Source of the DNA: Closterium sp. NIES-65
Taxonomy: Eukaryota; Streptophyta; Zygnematophyceae; Desmidiales; Closteriaceae
Length of the DNA: 64,000 nucleotides
NCBI GenBank assembly: GCA_948144175.1
Contig: CANXME010002001.1
Location: forward strand, 2,542,501-2,606,500
Direction: 5' to 3'
A program made the position numbers and the translations under genes. Below, in pieces: positions 1 to 11,700 of the stretch. How positions within the stretch are numbered: the stretch's first letter is position 1; each line of letters opens with the position of its first letter. The notes under the pieces were generated by a model. It was not told where the DNA came from. It made no database searches and was given only the letters and a program-made list of their open reading frames with translations.

Positions 1-2667
1 GAAGAAACAGATAGAGTATCTACTGGACATACAACTAATCCGCCCATCCACCTCTCCCTATGGTGCACCAGTCCTCTTCACTCCAAAACCAGACTGCAGG
101 TTACGGATGTGCATCGACTACCGCGCACTGAACAAACAGACAATCAAAAACAAATATGCATAGACAACCTACTCGATCAACTGCGTGGAGCAACAGTATT
201 CTCGAAGCTGGACCTACGATCGGGTTACTGGCAGATCAAGATGGCAGACAACTCGGTCCACAAGATGGCGTTCCGTACCAGATACGGCTCCTACGAATAC
301 TTTGTGATGCCGTTCGGACTCTGCAATGCACCAGCAACGTTTCAGGCGGAGATGAATCACATCTTACGACCCCTACTGGACGAGTGCGTAGTGGTGTACC
401 TGGACGACATTCTTAACTACTCCAAGAACATGAAGGAGCACGTGGAGAATCTGCGGAAGGTGTTCGAGATCCTGCGGAAAAACAAGTTCTACGTGAAGCT
501 GTCGAAGAGCGACTTCGCCCTGAAGAAGGTGCAGTTTCTCGGGCACATGGTGAGTGCCGAGGGCGTACACGTGGACCCGCGGAAGATCGAAGCCGTCAAG
601 AAGTGGAAAGTACCGGAGAACGTCAAGGAGTTGCAGCAGTTCCTAGGCTTCGCCAACTACTACAACAGGTTTGTGCCGCAGTACGCAAAGATAACAGCGC
701 CACTGACCGACCTACTGAAAAAGGATACGCCCTTCAAATGGGATACTCCTTATCAGCAAGCCATGGAACAGCTACAGACAGCACTGACCACAGCCCCGGT
801 ACTCATCTTGCCGGATCCAGACAAGGACTACGTGGTGGAAGCAGACGCTAGTGACCAAGCAGTCGGAGCAGTATTGATGCAGGATCACGGACGCGGTTTG
901 CAGCCCATCGCCTACCTCAGTAAGAAGCTACACGGAGCAGAACTGAACTACCCCATCCATGACAAGGAAGCCTTAGCGATAGTCATAGCCTTCAAGACGT
1001 GGAGGTGTTACCTAGAGGGAGCCAAGACTACAGTCTATACTGACCACTGCAGTCTCAAATACCTGAAGTCGCAGCCGGCGCTCTCACGACGACAGGTGCG
1101 GTAAGTGGACTTCCTGGAAACTCACTTCCACTACGACATCGTCTACAAGCCCGGGCTATACAACAAGGCAGACGCGTTGAGCCGCCCCGGACATGGAGCA
1201 GGCATCCAGCTCGACGGGATGAATCCTCTGCTCAAGGGTCTATTCCAACATGGGTACTCCGTGGACGCAGAAATTGCTACAGCACAGACCAAGAAGCTGT
1301 TACAGTGGGAGAAAGACTTAGCTGTAAGGAAGGGTTCAGGAAAGATTTGGGTACCGAATTACGCCCCGCTACGGCAGATCCTATTGGAGGAGTTTCACGA
1401 CGTACCTTACGCGGGACATTTTGGGAGCAGCAAGACGTTAGCACGGATAGCGAAGTATTACTACTGGCCTGGGATGGCAGCAGACGTGCAGCAGTTCGTC
1501 ACCTCATGCGACACGTGCCAGCGGATGAAGAGCAGCAAGCAGAAAAAAGCAGGGTTACTTCAGCCTCTACCCGTACCGGAGCAGCCATGGCAAGTCGTTA
1601 GCCTCGACTTTATCACAGGACTTCCTTCGACCTCACAGGGGCACGATTCCATCCTCGTAGTATTCGATAAGTTCTCCAAAATGGGTCACTTCATACCGAC
1701 CAACGCCACAGCTACAGCTGAAGCAACTGCTCGCCTCTTCTTCGACCGCATCATCACCATCCACGGCATCCCCGCTACACTCATCTCAGACAGAGACCCA
1801 AAATTCACCAGTAAGTTCTGGAAGGAGCTCATGGGACTGTTGGGGACAAAGCTTGCATTGTCTTCAGCATACCACCCCCAGACTGACGGACAGACAGAGC
1901 GACTCTATCAAGTGGTTGAACAGTTACTGCGCACAGCTTGCAAGGACGACGTCAGCCACTGGGACACACAGTTACCGACCCTAGAGTTCGCTTACAACAA
2001 CGCATCACATGCGGCCATAGGGAAAACTCCTTTCTTCCTGTGTTACGGACGGGAACCACTCACACCACAACAGCCAACCACACCGGCACACGTCCAAGCC
2101 GCACATGACTTCGTCACCACCATGCAGCAGCTATGGGAGAAGACTCAGCGACGACTCACCACGATGCAGACCTCCCAGAAGCAGTATGCCGATCGTCAGC
2201 GACGTAATCACTCAGTAGCAGTCGGAGATCAGGTGCTTCTTGACACGCGCAACTTGAACCTGTCTCACCTCCCATCCAAACTCTGGCCTCACTTCTGTGG
2301 TCCTTTTCCCGTTGAGGCACAAGTGACACCAGTTACATTCCGCTTGCGCTTACCAGATACATGGAAGCTTCACAACGCTTTCCATGTCCAGCTACTGAAG
2401 CCCTACAAGGACCCCAACCAACAGTTCCAGGGACGGTAGCTACCGCCACCACCACCTGTTCTCATACAGGATGAACCAGAGTACGAAGTGGAGCGCGTTG
2501 TCACTCATCGGCGCCGCGGCGGGAAGGCCCTCGAGTTCCTGATACGCTAGAAGGGATACGACCCCACAGAGGACAGTTGGGTTGCAGAAGCTGATATGGG
2601 CAACGCACGCCGTGCTCTCAAGGACTATCTTGTCAAGCAGGGTGTATCTCACGCCACCCAGCTTTGA
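1..2667 (+). pseudogene. Chromovirus (Ty3/gypsy) pol: RT-RNase H-integrase-chromodomain, 5' part outside window
   Basis: Encodes the pol polyprotein of a Ty3/gypsy LTR retrotransposon; the start lies before the window. In order: reverse transcriptase with FVMPFGLCNAPATF and the catalytic YLDD box (about 397-415), RNase H (VEADASDQAVGAVL near 835-870), integrase zinc finger (HH..CDTC near 1400-1520), the DDE core with SDRDPKF and HPQTDGQTER (1780-1900), and a C-terminal GPFPVE..HNAFHVQLLKPY module. After a TAG at 2437 the same frame continues into a chromodomain (EYEVERVV, then KGYDPTEDSW), which places it among chromoviruses. Lesions seen: a frameshift or small deletion near 157 (frame 2 to frame 1), TAA at 1102-1104 in RNase H, TAG at 2437-2439, and TAG at 2548-2550 where a chromodomain usually has Trp. 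It ends with TGA at 2665. It is non-functional as it stands. Confidence 0.93.
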
Positions 2668-2677
2668 GGGGGGGACG

Positions 2678-3045
2678 TGTGAGAGTACGACGGCTTATGC
2701 CAGCTATGCTTGCTTGTCTTTACTTTATCAAGCTATTTCTAGCATAGGATAATTATATGCATGCATGAATTGCTTGATTTCCTAGGCTAGGTGCTTTCCT
2801 ATATTTTATTATAGTTATAGCACCAAGCTAGGTTGCGTGCACCGAATTCTGGCTTTTCGGTTGCCACCGAATTGCCTTCTACCGAATTCGGGAAGGATCT
2901 GTTCGGGACGCTTCGCGACCCGCGGAACCTTCGCGTAACACCTGGCTACGGGGCCTTGTGTCGAGCCTATATATAGCCTCGTGTTGTACCCAGGTGATCA
3001 TTCAATTAAAATTCTCTTTTCTGAGCTCGATCCTAGATCCTCACA
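2678..3045 (+). repeat. 3' LTR of the chromovirus
   Basis: Begins TGTGAG directly after a purine tract (ttgagggggggacg, 2664-2677) that would be the polypurine tract, and ends CTCACA at 3040-3045. The two ends form a perfect 6-bp inverted repeat with canonical TG...CA. A TATA-like element (ctatatatagcc, about 2967-2978) sits in the second half, as expected for an LTR promoter. The DNA switches at once to copia coding sequence at 3046, so this marks the insertion site of the chromovirus in copia A. The 5' LTR and the other target-site copy are outside the window. Confidence 0.88.
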
Positions 3046-4253
3046 CCTGGCTTCACTGGGTCGTTTCCTCCTGGTACCCAGTGGAGCCTCCGACGGCCGG
3101 TCTACGGTCTCCGCCAGGCGCCACGTGAGTCGCACGACACACTGAGGACTACACATGCGGCTCTTGGGTTCGCGCCTTCTACTGCTGACCCGCCGCTATT
3201 TCTGCGCACCGACACTTCGCTGCCGCCGTTCTACATCCTCGTCTACGTCGACGACTTGGTCTTTGCCACTGCTGACACTGAGGCTCTCGCCCTGGTTAAG
3301 TCGGAGCTGCAGAAGAGACACACGTGCACAGACATGGGTGAACTGCGCAGCTACCTTGGCTTGCAGATCACCCGGGACAGAGCACGCCGCACCATCACAC
3401 TGACTCAGTCACACATGGTGCAGCAGGTCCTTCAGTGCTTCGGCTTCACCTGGTCCTCACCACAGCCGACTCCTTTGGCTACAGGTCACTCGCTCTCAGC
3501 TCCACCTTCGGACGAGTCCGTAGAGCCGAGTGGTCCTTACCCAGAGCTAGTGGGCTGCCTCATGTACCTGATGAATTGCACTCGTCCTCACCTTGCGTAC
3601 CCTCTTGGCCTTCTGGCTCGCTACGTGGCTCCTAGCTCGCTACGTGGCTCCTGGTCGACCTTGCGTGGCTCTTGGCCTTCGTGCACTGGGATGCTACTAA
3701 GAGGGTACTACGCTACTTGTGCAGTACATCAGGCATGGGGCTCGTGCTTGGAGGGAGGAGCTCAGTTGTTCTCACTGGGCACTCAGACGCTTCTTGGGTT
3801 GACGACCAGGCTACTCAGTGGTCGTCACAGGGTTACACCTTCAGCCTTGGCTCTGGTTCAGTTTCTTGGCGTTCTACACATTCGTCTTCAGTTCTCAGCT
3901 CCAGTTGTGAGGCTGAGATCTACGCCACAGCCATGGCTGCACAGGAGTTACACTGGCTCACCTACCTGCTGACCGACTTGGGAGAGCGGCCTCGTTCTTC
4001 TCCAGTGCTGTACGTCGACAACAAGGCTGCCATTGCCTTGTGTGAGGAGTACAGACTAGAGCACAGAACGAAGCACATCGCTCTGCGTTACTTCCTGGCT
4101 CGAGAGTTGCAGCAGCGTGGTCAGCTTCGTCTGCGTTACGTGGCCACTCGGGCCAAAACTGCTGATATATTCACCAAGGCACTTCAGTCTGGTGATCATC
4201 CGCGTTTTTGCACTTTGCTAGGGCTTGTGCCCACTTTTCCTCACTTGCTGTAG
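3046..4253 (+). pseudogene. Copia A: C-terminal reverse transcriptase and RNase H
   Basis: The sequence enters copia RT in mid-protein (GFTGSFPPGTQWSLRRPVYGL at 3048-3110) right after the chromovirus LTR. It continues through the catalytic YVDD box (VYVDDLVFATADT, about 3242-3280), the RT thumb (SYLGLQITRD) and RNase H (DASW, CEAEIYA, YVDNKAA, ADIFTKAL), ending at TAG/4253. The frame is lost near 3105-3140 and again near 3600-3680, where an 18-bp segment (gctcgctacgtggctcct) is tandemly duplicated. It is the same family as copies B, C and H in this window. The 5' half (gag, protease, integrase) lies beyond the chromovirus, outside the window. Confidence 0.92.
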
Positions 4254-4271
4254 GCTTTGCTTGTACTGTAA

Positions 4272-4272
<1 letters not shown>

Positions 4273-4311
<39 letters not shown>
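4273..4311 (+). repeat. (TA)n microsatellite
   Basis: About 19 TA units directly downstream of the copia A stop codon, in the non-coding stretch before its polypurine tract. A shorter TA run sits at the equivalent place in copia C (8703-8716). Confidence 0.95.
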
Positions 4312-4314
<3 letters not shown>

Positions 4315-4458
4315 GCATGCTTGCTTTGCTAGGTGTAGAGCACTGTGATGTTTGTGTTACATATATGCCTCTGCATGTGAACTGGCCTTGTGGCCCTTTG
4401 CTTGTGCTCAGTGAGTGTGGTGACGTTGTGATCCACCCTGAGCTTTCTTTGCCTTTCT

Positions 4459-4507
4459 TGACTGGTCTTGTGACCCCTTGTTCTCCCCCACTTTGCCTAT
4501 GGGGGTG
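4459..4507 (+). promoter_or_regulatory. Copia A conserved 3' block and polypurine tract
   Basis: Contains gactggtcttgtgacc at about 4460-4475 and the purine-rich ctatgggggtg just before the LTR start. The same two blocks occur in copia B, C and H, and the first also in J. The purine tract should prime plus-strand DNA synthesis; the role of the first block is unknown. Confidence 0.75.
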
Positions 4508-4559
4508 TGTCAAATGTTATATCTGCTACTGTTTGTTTAGGCTGTAGTGGAGTAGTTAC
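4508..4559 (+). repeat. 3' LTR of copia A, left part (split by copia B)
   Basis: Starts TGTCAAATGTT after the polypurine tract and runs to GTTAC (4555-4559), where copia B is inserted. The remainder resumes at 18584 after the duplicated GTTAC and ends in CA at 18662. The joined LTR is about 130 bp, matching the other LTRs of this family. Confidence 0.85.
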
Positions 4560-4685
4560 TGTCAAACATTTATGCTATAGTCTTTCTAGGTTGTAGTGGG
4601 GCTGACAGTATGGGGTACAGTTTTCTAGGGTTACATATTTGTACCCTACTCATTTCCTAGTCCATCATTCCTCATTCTCTTCACA
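4560..4685 (+). repeat. 5' LTR of copia B
   Basis: Starts TGTCAAACATTTATGC and ends CTTCACA. It is followed at 4686 by a primer-binding-site-like tcgtatagagcaggttcc, which resembles the initiator-Met tRNA site TGGTATCAGAGC but lacks one C and has TC for TG at its start. Confidence 0.9.
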
Positions 4686-4740
4686 TCGTATAGAGCAGGT
4701 TCCTTAGTGGGAACTTTTCCTAGGGCCCATCACGAAATCG

Positions 4741-4786
4741 AAAAAAAAAAAAAAAAAACAAAAAAAAAAAAAAAAAACAAAAAAAA

Positions 4787-4819
<33 letters not shown>

Positions 4820-5950
4820 GTGCACGTAGCGCACTTCGCCCCTGCCCTAGTCGCGCCCCGGGGGCCTGCCCTCCGTCGCGTCCCCTGCCCTTAGCGGCCC
4901 GTCGCGCCCTCTTAAGGCCCCGTCGCGGCCCCTCTCACGGCCCTTCACGGCCCCTTCGCGGCCCTTCACGGCCCCTCTCACGGCCCTTCGAGGCCCCTCG
5001 CAACCCCTCGCGGCCCCTTCGCCTCTCTTCGTGGCCCCTCCCGGCCCCTTCGTGGCCCCTCGCGGCCCCTTCTCGGCCCAGTCGCCACCCTTCGCGGCCC
5101 CTTCGCGGCCCCTTCGCGGCCCTTCGCGGCCCCTCTCACGGCCCTTCATGGCCCCTCGCGGCCCCTCGCGGCCCCTTCGCCGCTCTTCGTGGCCCCTCGC
5201 GGCTCCTTCTCCGCCCCGTCGCCACCCTTCGCGGCCCCTCGCGGCCCCTTCTCGGCCCCGTCGCCGCCCTTCGCGGCCCCTTCACGGCCCTTTGCGGCCC
5301 CTTTGCGGCTCCTCCACGGCCCTTCGCGGCCCTTCGCGGCTCCTTCACGGCCCCTCCGCGGCTCCTTCGCGGCTCGTCGCGGCCCCTTCACGGCCCCTCC
5401 CCGGCTCTTCACAGCCTTGCCACCCCGCCGTCGCCGCCCCAGCAGCAGTTGCCGTCGCGCCGTGACAGCCGCCGCAGTCGCTTTCGAGGCCGCAGCCGCC
5501 GCCGCCGCCGACAGCAGTAGCCGCTGCCACCGCCGACAGCAGCAGCCGACGCCGCCGCTGCCGTGACAGCCGCAGCCGCCGCTGCCGGGGCCGCAGCCGC
5601 CGCCGCCGCCGACAGCAGCAGCCGCTGCCGCCGCCTACAGCAGCAGCCGCCGCCGCCGGTGCCGTGACAGCGGCTGCCGCCGCTCCCGGGGCTGCAGCCG
5701 CCGCCGCCGCTGACAGCAGCAGCTGCCGCCGCCGCTGCCGTGACAGCCGCCGCCGTCGTCCCGGCCCTGCCCTGCAGCTGAGGCGCAGCTCTCCTCTGCC
5801 GCCCTGTCGCGGCCCCGTCCCTGCTGGCGCGCCTCGGCCCTGCCCCACCACCTGCAGACTTCTACCCACCCGCCCTGGTAAGAGCACCGCCGAGCTGCGC
5901 CTCTGCTACTGAGCTGCTCCTAGCCTGCCACTGCTGTTGCTAGCCTGCTG
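4741..5950 (+). repeat. Copia B leader: A-tracts, then GC-rich tandem arrays
   Basis: 4741-4818 is almost pure A with a few C. 4850-5410 is an array of variants of cccctcgcggccccttcgcgg. 5410-5760 is dominated by gccgccgcc and gacagcagcagccg triplets. Long open frames exist in several phases on both strands, which is a by-product of the composition. No protein family is recognisable before the gag ATG at 5962. Confidence 0.85.
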
Positions 5951-5961
5951 CTGCGGCTATC

Positions 5962-8389
5962 ATGGCTACCCCTAGTGTTCTCACCTTTGATGCTGAGGGT
6001 CGGGCGGTCGCCTTTGAGGTCTGGGTCGATGATCTGCAGCTTTTCCTGCAGTGTGATAGGAAAGACGGTCTCTCACTGTTCGATCTCACGTCTGGTGCCT
6101 CTGCTGCCCGTGCTGCCGATGCTGACAGCACTGTTCGCTCACAGTGGGCCACACGCAATGCTGCTGCCCGTCTTGCTGTGCGTAGTCACTTGCCGTCCAC
6201 TGAGCGCGCGCACTTTAGCCAGTACAAGAGTGCTAAGACCTTGTACGACGCTGTAGTTGCACGCTACTCTTCCCCTGCCACTGCTGCCCTTAGTCGCCTC
6301 ATGCTGCCGTGCCTGTTCCCTGACCTCGCCGCCTTTCCCACAGTCGCTGACCTCATTACGCACCTTCGCACTAGTGACACCCGCTACCGCGCTGCGCTTC
6401 CTGCTGAGTTTTGCGCCAAGAACCCCCCCCCCTCCCATGTACATCACCCTCTACTACATAGTCACCCGGCTCCCTGACTCCCTTCGCTCGGTCAAGGACC
6501 ACTTCCTCTCTGTTTGCCCCACCACACTCACCGTTGACCTCCTCTAGGAGCGCCTCCTGGCAGCTGAGAAGAGTATAGTCGCTGTAGGAGCCTCTCGTGG
6601 TGACCCTCGTACCCCCTTCTTTGAGGGGTGATCCCCCTCCCCCCTTTTGCCCTCTGTTGCCTCTGCTGCTGCGGTCGACCTCGTTGGCACCGAGTCGGTT
6701 GGCGCTGCGTCTGCCCCTAGCGGAAGACGCCGCAACGGCAAAGGCAAGGGGGGCAAGGGCGCTGGAGGGGCTGGAGGGGGCGGTGGAGGTGGCGGTGGAG
6801 GCGGCAGAGGGGGTGGGGGTGGCGGTGGGAGTGGTGGCGGGGGTGGGGGCTTCGGTGGCGGCGGTGGAGGCGGAGGCGGCGGCGGCGGTGGCGGTGTGAG
6901 CGGAGGAGGCGGCGGTGGCGGCGGTGGCGACAGCGGCAGTGGAGCTGGTCGGGGTGGCGCTGTGCAGCGGGGCGGCTTCGGTGGTGGTCAGCGCCAGCAG
7001 CAGCAGCGCACTCGTGAGACCCCGCCCCCCCAGCAGCTCCGTGAGTGGTACGCTGCGCGTCAGCGTGGTGGGGGTGCTGGTCCCTGTGCCTACGTCCTGC
7101 GTACCGGCGACCGCACCAGTGAGCCGTGCGGTGGCCCGCACACCACCCAGCGCTGCTTCGGCCGCCTGACGGACACCTGGCGTCTCAAGTTCCCTGACGC
7201 CACTGAGATCCCTCGCTTGGGCGAGCTGCTTAGGTGGGGGGTTGCTATCTTTGATCTTGATTATGTTGCTATTCTTGCTGCCATGTATGGTGTGTCTACT
7301 AGTGATGAGGGTGACTGTTACCTGTGTGTTCTGCCTGACCCGGGCATTGAGGCTGCTCCTCTAGGTGCTGGTGAGGCTGCTGCTCTAGGTGCTAGTGCGC
7401 CTGCTGCTCTAGGTGCTGGTGAGTCTGCTCCCCCCGGTGCTGGTGAGTCTGCTCTCTCAGGTACCACGTCGTCTCAGGCCTTCCACACCTTCACCCTTGA
7501 CTCGGGTGCTTCCCGCTCCTTCTTTCGAGACCGCACCACACTGACGCCGCTTCGTCGGCCGGTCGCAGTCTCCCTGGCAGACCCCTCTGGGGGTCCTGTC
7601 CTTGCCCGCTTCTCCGCTGTCTTACCGTGTTCGGCGGCCCCTTCTGGCACCATGTCAGGTCTTTACCTCCCCTCATTCTCTACGAACTTGGTGAGTGGTG
7701 CTGATCTACAGGATGGGGGGGTTGACCAGTTCACTCCTGCGAATCAGCGAGTGACCCACTGCACGTGTGCTCGGACGGGCCGACACTTGGCCACGTTTAC
7801 CCGTCAGCCGTGGTCGAGCCTGTACACACTGACTACTGGTGCTCCTCCGGTTGCTGCGTCTGGTCAGGTAGCTGCGTCGGGTTAGGTGTTTGCTGCAGCG
7901 TCCATGTCTGGTCCTGAGTCTGCCCCCTGCCTGTGTCGTCTCTTGTCTCACCAGACTCTCCTCTGGCACCACCGCCTTGGTCACCCCTCCCTGCCTCGTC
8001 TCCGAGGCATGGCCTTCCGTGTCCTTGTCTCTGGTCTACCCCGGTCCCTCCCTCCTCTTCCTCCGGGGCCTGCCCCTACCTGCGTTCCCTGCGTCGAGGG
8101 GCGGCAGCGCGCCGCTCCTCACTCCTCCGAGTTTCCTCCGACAGAGGCTCAGCTGCAGACACTTCACCTGGACGTGTGGGGCCCCGCCCGCGTCCGTGGA
8201 CAGGGTCGCGAGCGTTACTTCCTGCTGGTCGTTGACGACTACTCGCGTTACACCACATTCTTCCCCTTGCGCAGCAAGGATGAGGTCGCTGAGGTGTTGA
8301 TCAACTGGATCCACGCAGCTCGTCTCCAGCTCAGAGAGAGTTTCGGCTCGGACTTTCCTGTTCTGCGTCTGCATTCCGACACAAGCGGA
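5962..8389 (+). pseudogene. Copia B gag, protease and N-terminal integrase
   Basis: Gag starts at ATG 5962 (MATPSVLTFDAEG). A UBN2/copia-type gag runs in frame 1 to a C-rich tract (6423-6436), after which the matching protein continues in frame 2 (MYITLYYIVTRLPDSLRSV). The same +1 shift occurs at the same place in copia H. TAG at 6545 and TGA near 6628 interrupt the second half. A 70-residue Gly-rich region (6760-6960) precedes the LREWYA motif, then come the aspartic protease (LDSGASRSFF, about 7498-7530), TAG at 7883, the GAG-pre-integrase zinc finger (WHHRLGHP...CVPCVEG, 7972-8100) and integrase Asp positions (LDVWGP, HSDTSGK). The frame is cut at 8394 by copia C. It is not functional. Confidence 0.92.
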
Positions 8390-8394
8390 AAGTT

Positions 8395-8526
8395 TGTGAG
8401 AATAAGCGAACAGGAATGAATGAACTAGCAGTGAAATGAGTACAAGTAGGAAACCCTAGAATTGTGTACCCCCTATAGGCTAACCCACTGTAGCCTACAC
8501 AAGCAGAACATATATAATGTTTGACA
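8395..8526 (-). repeat. 3' LTR of copia C
   Basis: On the minus strand it starts TGTCAAACATTATATA and ends TTCTCACA. The polypurine tract (ctatgggggtg on the minus strand) lies just outside at 8527-8537. Confidence 0.95.
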
Positions 8527-8547
8527 CACCCCCATAGGCAAAGTGGG

Positions 8548-8734
8548 GGAGAACAAGGGGTCACAAGACCAGTCAAGCAAAGCAAAGCAAGCTCAGGGTG
8601 GATCACAAAGTCACCACACAGTCCGAGCACAAGAGCAGGGCCAGAGGCCAGTTCACATGCAGGAGTACAGACATATATATAAAACTAGACAAGCAAGAGC
8701 AGGTATATATATATATGTCACAGTACAAGTGAAG
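8548..8734 (-). promoter_or_regulatory. Copia C 3' untranslated block
   Basis: Non-coding stretch between the last pol codon and the polypurine tract. It carries gactggtcttgtgacc (minus strand of 8560-8575), shared with copia A, B, H and J, and a short TA microsatellite at 8703-8716. Confidence 0.65.
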
Positions 8735-11700
8735 TCAAGAGGAGAGCAAGTGAGGCAAGACAGGCACAAGACCCAGCTGGGTGCAAAAGCGCTGATGGTC
8801 ACAAGGCGCGAGTGCCTTGGTGAACACATCAGCAGTGTTGGCCTCAGAGGCCACGTACGCAAGTCGCAACTGACCACGCTGCTGCAGCTCACGAGCAAGG
8901 AAGTAGCGGAGAGCAATGTGCTTCGTTCTGTGCTCCAAGCGCTGCTCTCAACACAAGGCCAGCATGGCCTTGTTGTCTACGTACAGCACTGGAGGAGAAC
9001 GAGGTGGCTCTCCAAGGTCAGTGAGCAGGTAGGTGAGCCAGCGAAGCTCCTGTGCAGCCATGGCCCCGGCGTAGATCTCAGCCTCACAACTGGAGCCGAG
9101 AACCGAAGACGAGCGAGTAGACCGCCACGAGACAGAGCCGGAACCAAGGCTGAAGGTGTAACCCTGTGACGACCGCTGCGTAGCCTGGTCGTCAGCCCAA
9201 GAAGCGTCCGCGTGGCCGGTAAGGACCACTGGACTCCGCCCTCCAAGCACTAGCCCCATGCCCGACGTACTGCACAGGTAGCGCAATACCCTCTTCGCTG
9301 CAGCCATGTGCTCTGGTCTGTGTCTCCCAGGAGCAACATAGCGTGCAAGAATGCTCAGAGGGTATGCAAGGTCAGGTCGTGTGCAGGTCATCAGGTACAT
9401 GAGGCAGCCAACAAGCTCTGCATACGGACCACTCGACTCTACGGACTCATCCGAAGGCAGAGCTGAGAGTGAGTGGCGAGTAGGCAGAGGAGTGGCCTGA
9501 GGCGAGGAGTACGTGAAGCCAAAGCGCTGAAGGACCTGCTGCACCATGTGTGACTGAGTCAAGGTAATGGTGCGGGGTGCTCTGTCCCGAGTGATCTGCA
9601 AGCCAAGGTAGCTGCGCAGTTCACCCAGGTCTGTGCACGTGTGTCTCTTCAGCAGTTCGGACTTCACGTAGGCGAGTCCAGCAGTGTCCGCTGTGGCAAA
9701 GACCAAGTCGTCGACGTACACGAGGATGTAGAACGGCGGCAGTGAAGTGTCGGTGCGCAGAAACAGCGACGGGTCAGCAGTAGAAGGAGCAAACCCAAGA
9801 GCCGCAAGCGTAGTCCTCAGTGTGTCGTGCCACTCACGCGGTGCCTGGCGGAGACCGTAGACTGGCCGTCGGAGGCTCCACTGGGTGCCAGGAGGGAAAG
9901 TCCCAGTGAAGCCAGGTGGACGGCGCAGCCACATCTCCTCGTGCAGGCTACCCTGCAGGAACGCAGTGCTGAAGTCGAGAGAGTGAAGCTCGTAGTCGCG
10001 CTGAGCGGCTATGTGCAGCAGCACCCGAAGAGTGGTCATCTTCGGGGTGGGAGAGAAGGTCTGAAAGTAGTCAACTCCCTGCCGCTGACTGAAGCCACGA
10101 GCAACGTACCGTGCCTTGAAGACAGGTGGAGAGCCCGGCGGCCGCTTCACCCTGAAGATCCACATGCCACTGACGATGTTCGCCCCAGGAGGGGGAACCG
10201 CGTCAACGTAGGTGCCTGTGGACTTCCAGGAAGCCATCTCTGCATCCATAGCTGCCTGCCACTGAGAGGAGTAGGGACCCTCTACGGCCTCCGCGTAAGA
10301 ACGCGGAGTCGGGATGTCTAGTGCATCCGGGTCTCCCTCAGGGGCAAGCAGTACAGACGCGAGATGAGGTGAAGCAGCCGCTAGACACTGTAACTCCTCC
10401 TGCCTGTCCTCTAGGACGTCCGTGCCAAGAGCACACTCACCCCCGACGGACGGAGGACAGACAGACGCAGACTCAGCAACAAGACTAGCAGCGTAGTCGA
10501 GACGACAGCGAGCAGCAAAGTCAACGAGCTCAGCGACTAGAGCAGACGCAGCAGTGGACTCAAAAGAGGGGTCAGTGACGACAGTAGCAAGCAGACGCGT
10601 GACAGTAGGACTGGCAGCGCGAAGAGAGTCCGACTCAGGGTCGGCAAGCGGAGGAAGAGAGGACTCAGGAGGAGGCAAAGGGGCACGCAGAGGAGCAGTG
10701 GACGGACGCAGAGACATCCGGTGCGTGCCAGGGACAGGAGGAGGACGCTGACGCGAACCGCGACCACTAGCGCGAGCAGCACGAACCGGCGACGCGGGAC
10801 GAGACGCAGGCTCACGACGCTCAGCAAGACCTCCAGTAGGACCAGTGTAAGGAGAGGGAGCAGGCAGAGGAGAGGAAGGCTCCAACAGTGACTGCGACTG
10901 GACAGGCTGTGGACACTCTACCGAAGGAGAAAGACCAAGAACCTGCTGTAGGAGCGGAACGAAGTACGGCCGAGGCCGCGCGGCAGCTCCAGACTCAGCA
11001 GGGACAGCACCAGCACCCTCAGCGACAGCACCAGCGCCACCAACACCTCCAGCGGCAGGACCTCCAGCAGCACCAGCAGCAGAACCACCGCCAGGACAGA
11101 CAGCAGTAGTCTCAGCACCAACACCCTCAGCAGCTCCAGCTCCAGTAGGACCCGCAGGCCCAGCAGCTCCGGGACCGGCAGCACCAGCACCCTCGACGAT
11201 CGACGAAGCTCCAGCTCCAGCAGCACTCCTCCAGCGGCGAGCAAACCACTCCCGCAGCTCCTGTGGAGAGAGGGGCTCCCGGCGAGACGCAGCAGCAGGA
11301 GAAACCCCAGGCTCAGCAGCTCCAGACTCAGCACCCCCAGGCACAGCAGCTCCAGACGTAGCACCCCCAGGCTCAGCAGCTCCAGACTCAGCACCTCCAG
11401 GCTCAGCAGCTCCAGACTCAGCACCCCCAGACTCAGTAGCTCCAGCTCCAGTAGGACTCGCAGGCCCAGCAGCTCCGGGACCGGCAGCACCCTCAGCAGG
11501 CGAAGAAGCTCCAGCTCCAGCAGCACGCCTCCAGCGGCGAGCAAACCACTCGCGCAGCTCCTGTGGAGAGAGCGGCTCCCGCCGAGACGGAAGAACCGGA
11601 GAGCCCCCAGGTCCAGCAGGCGCAGGCTCCGCACCTCCAGGCCCAGCACCCCCAGGCTCAGCAGCTCCTGACGTAGCACCCTCCGGCTCAGCACCCCCCG

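Noticed and set aside
5031-5912. Long open frames on both strands, rich in Pro/Ser/Arg and Ala/Arg/Gly
   Set aside because: They lie in the GC-rich tandem arrays of the copia B leader; all frames are open because of composition, with no family match.
9827-10321. Plus-strand open frames opposite copia C pol
   Set aside because: Shadow frames of a strongly GC-biased coding strand.
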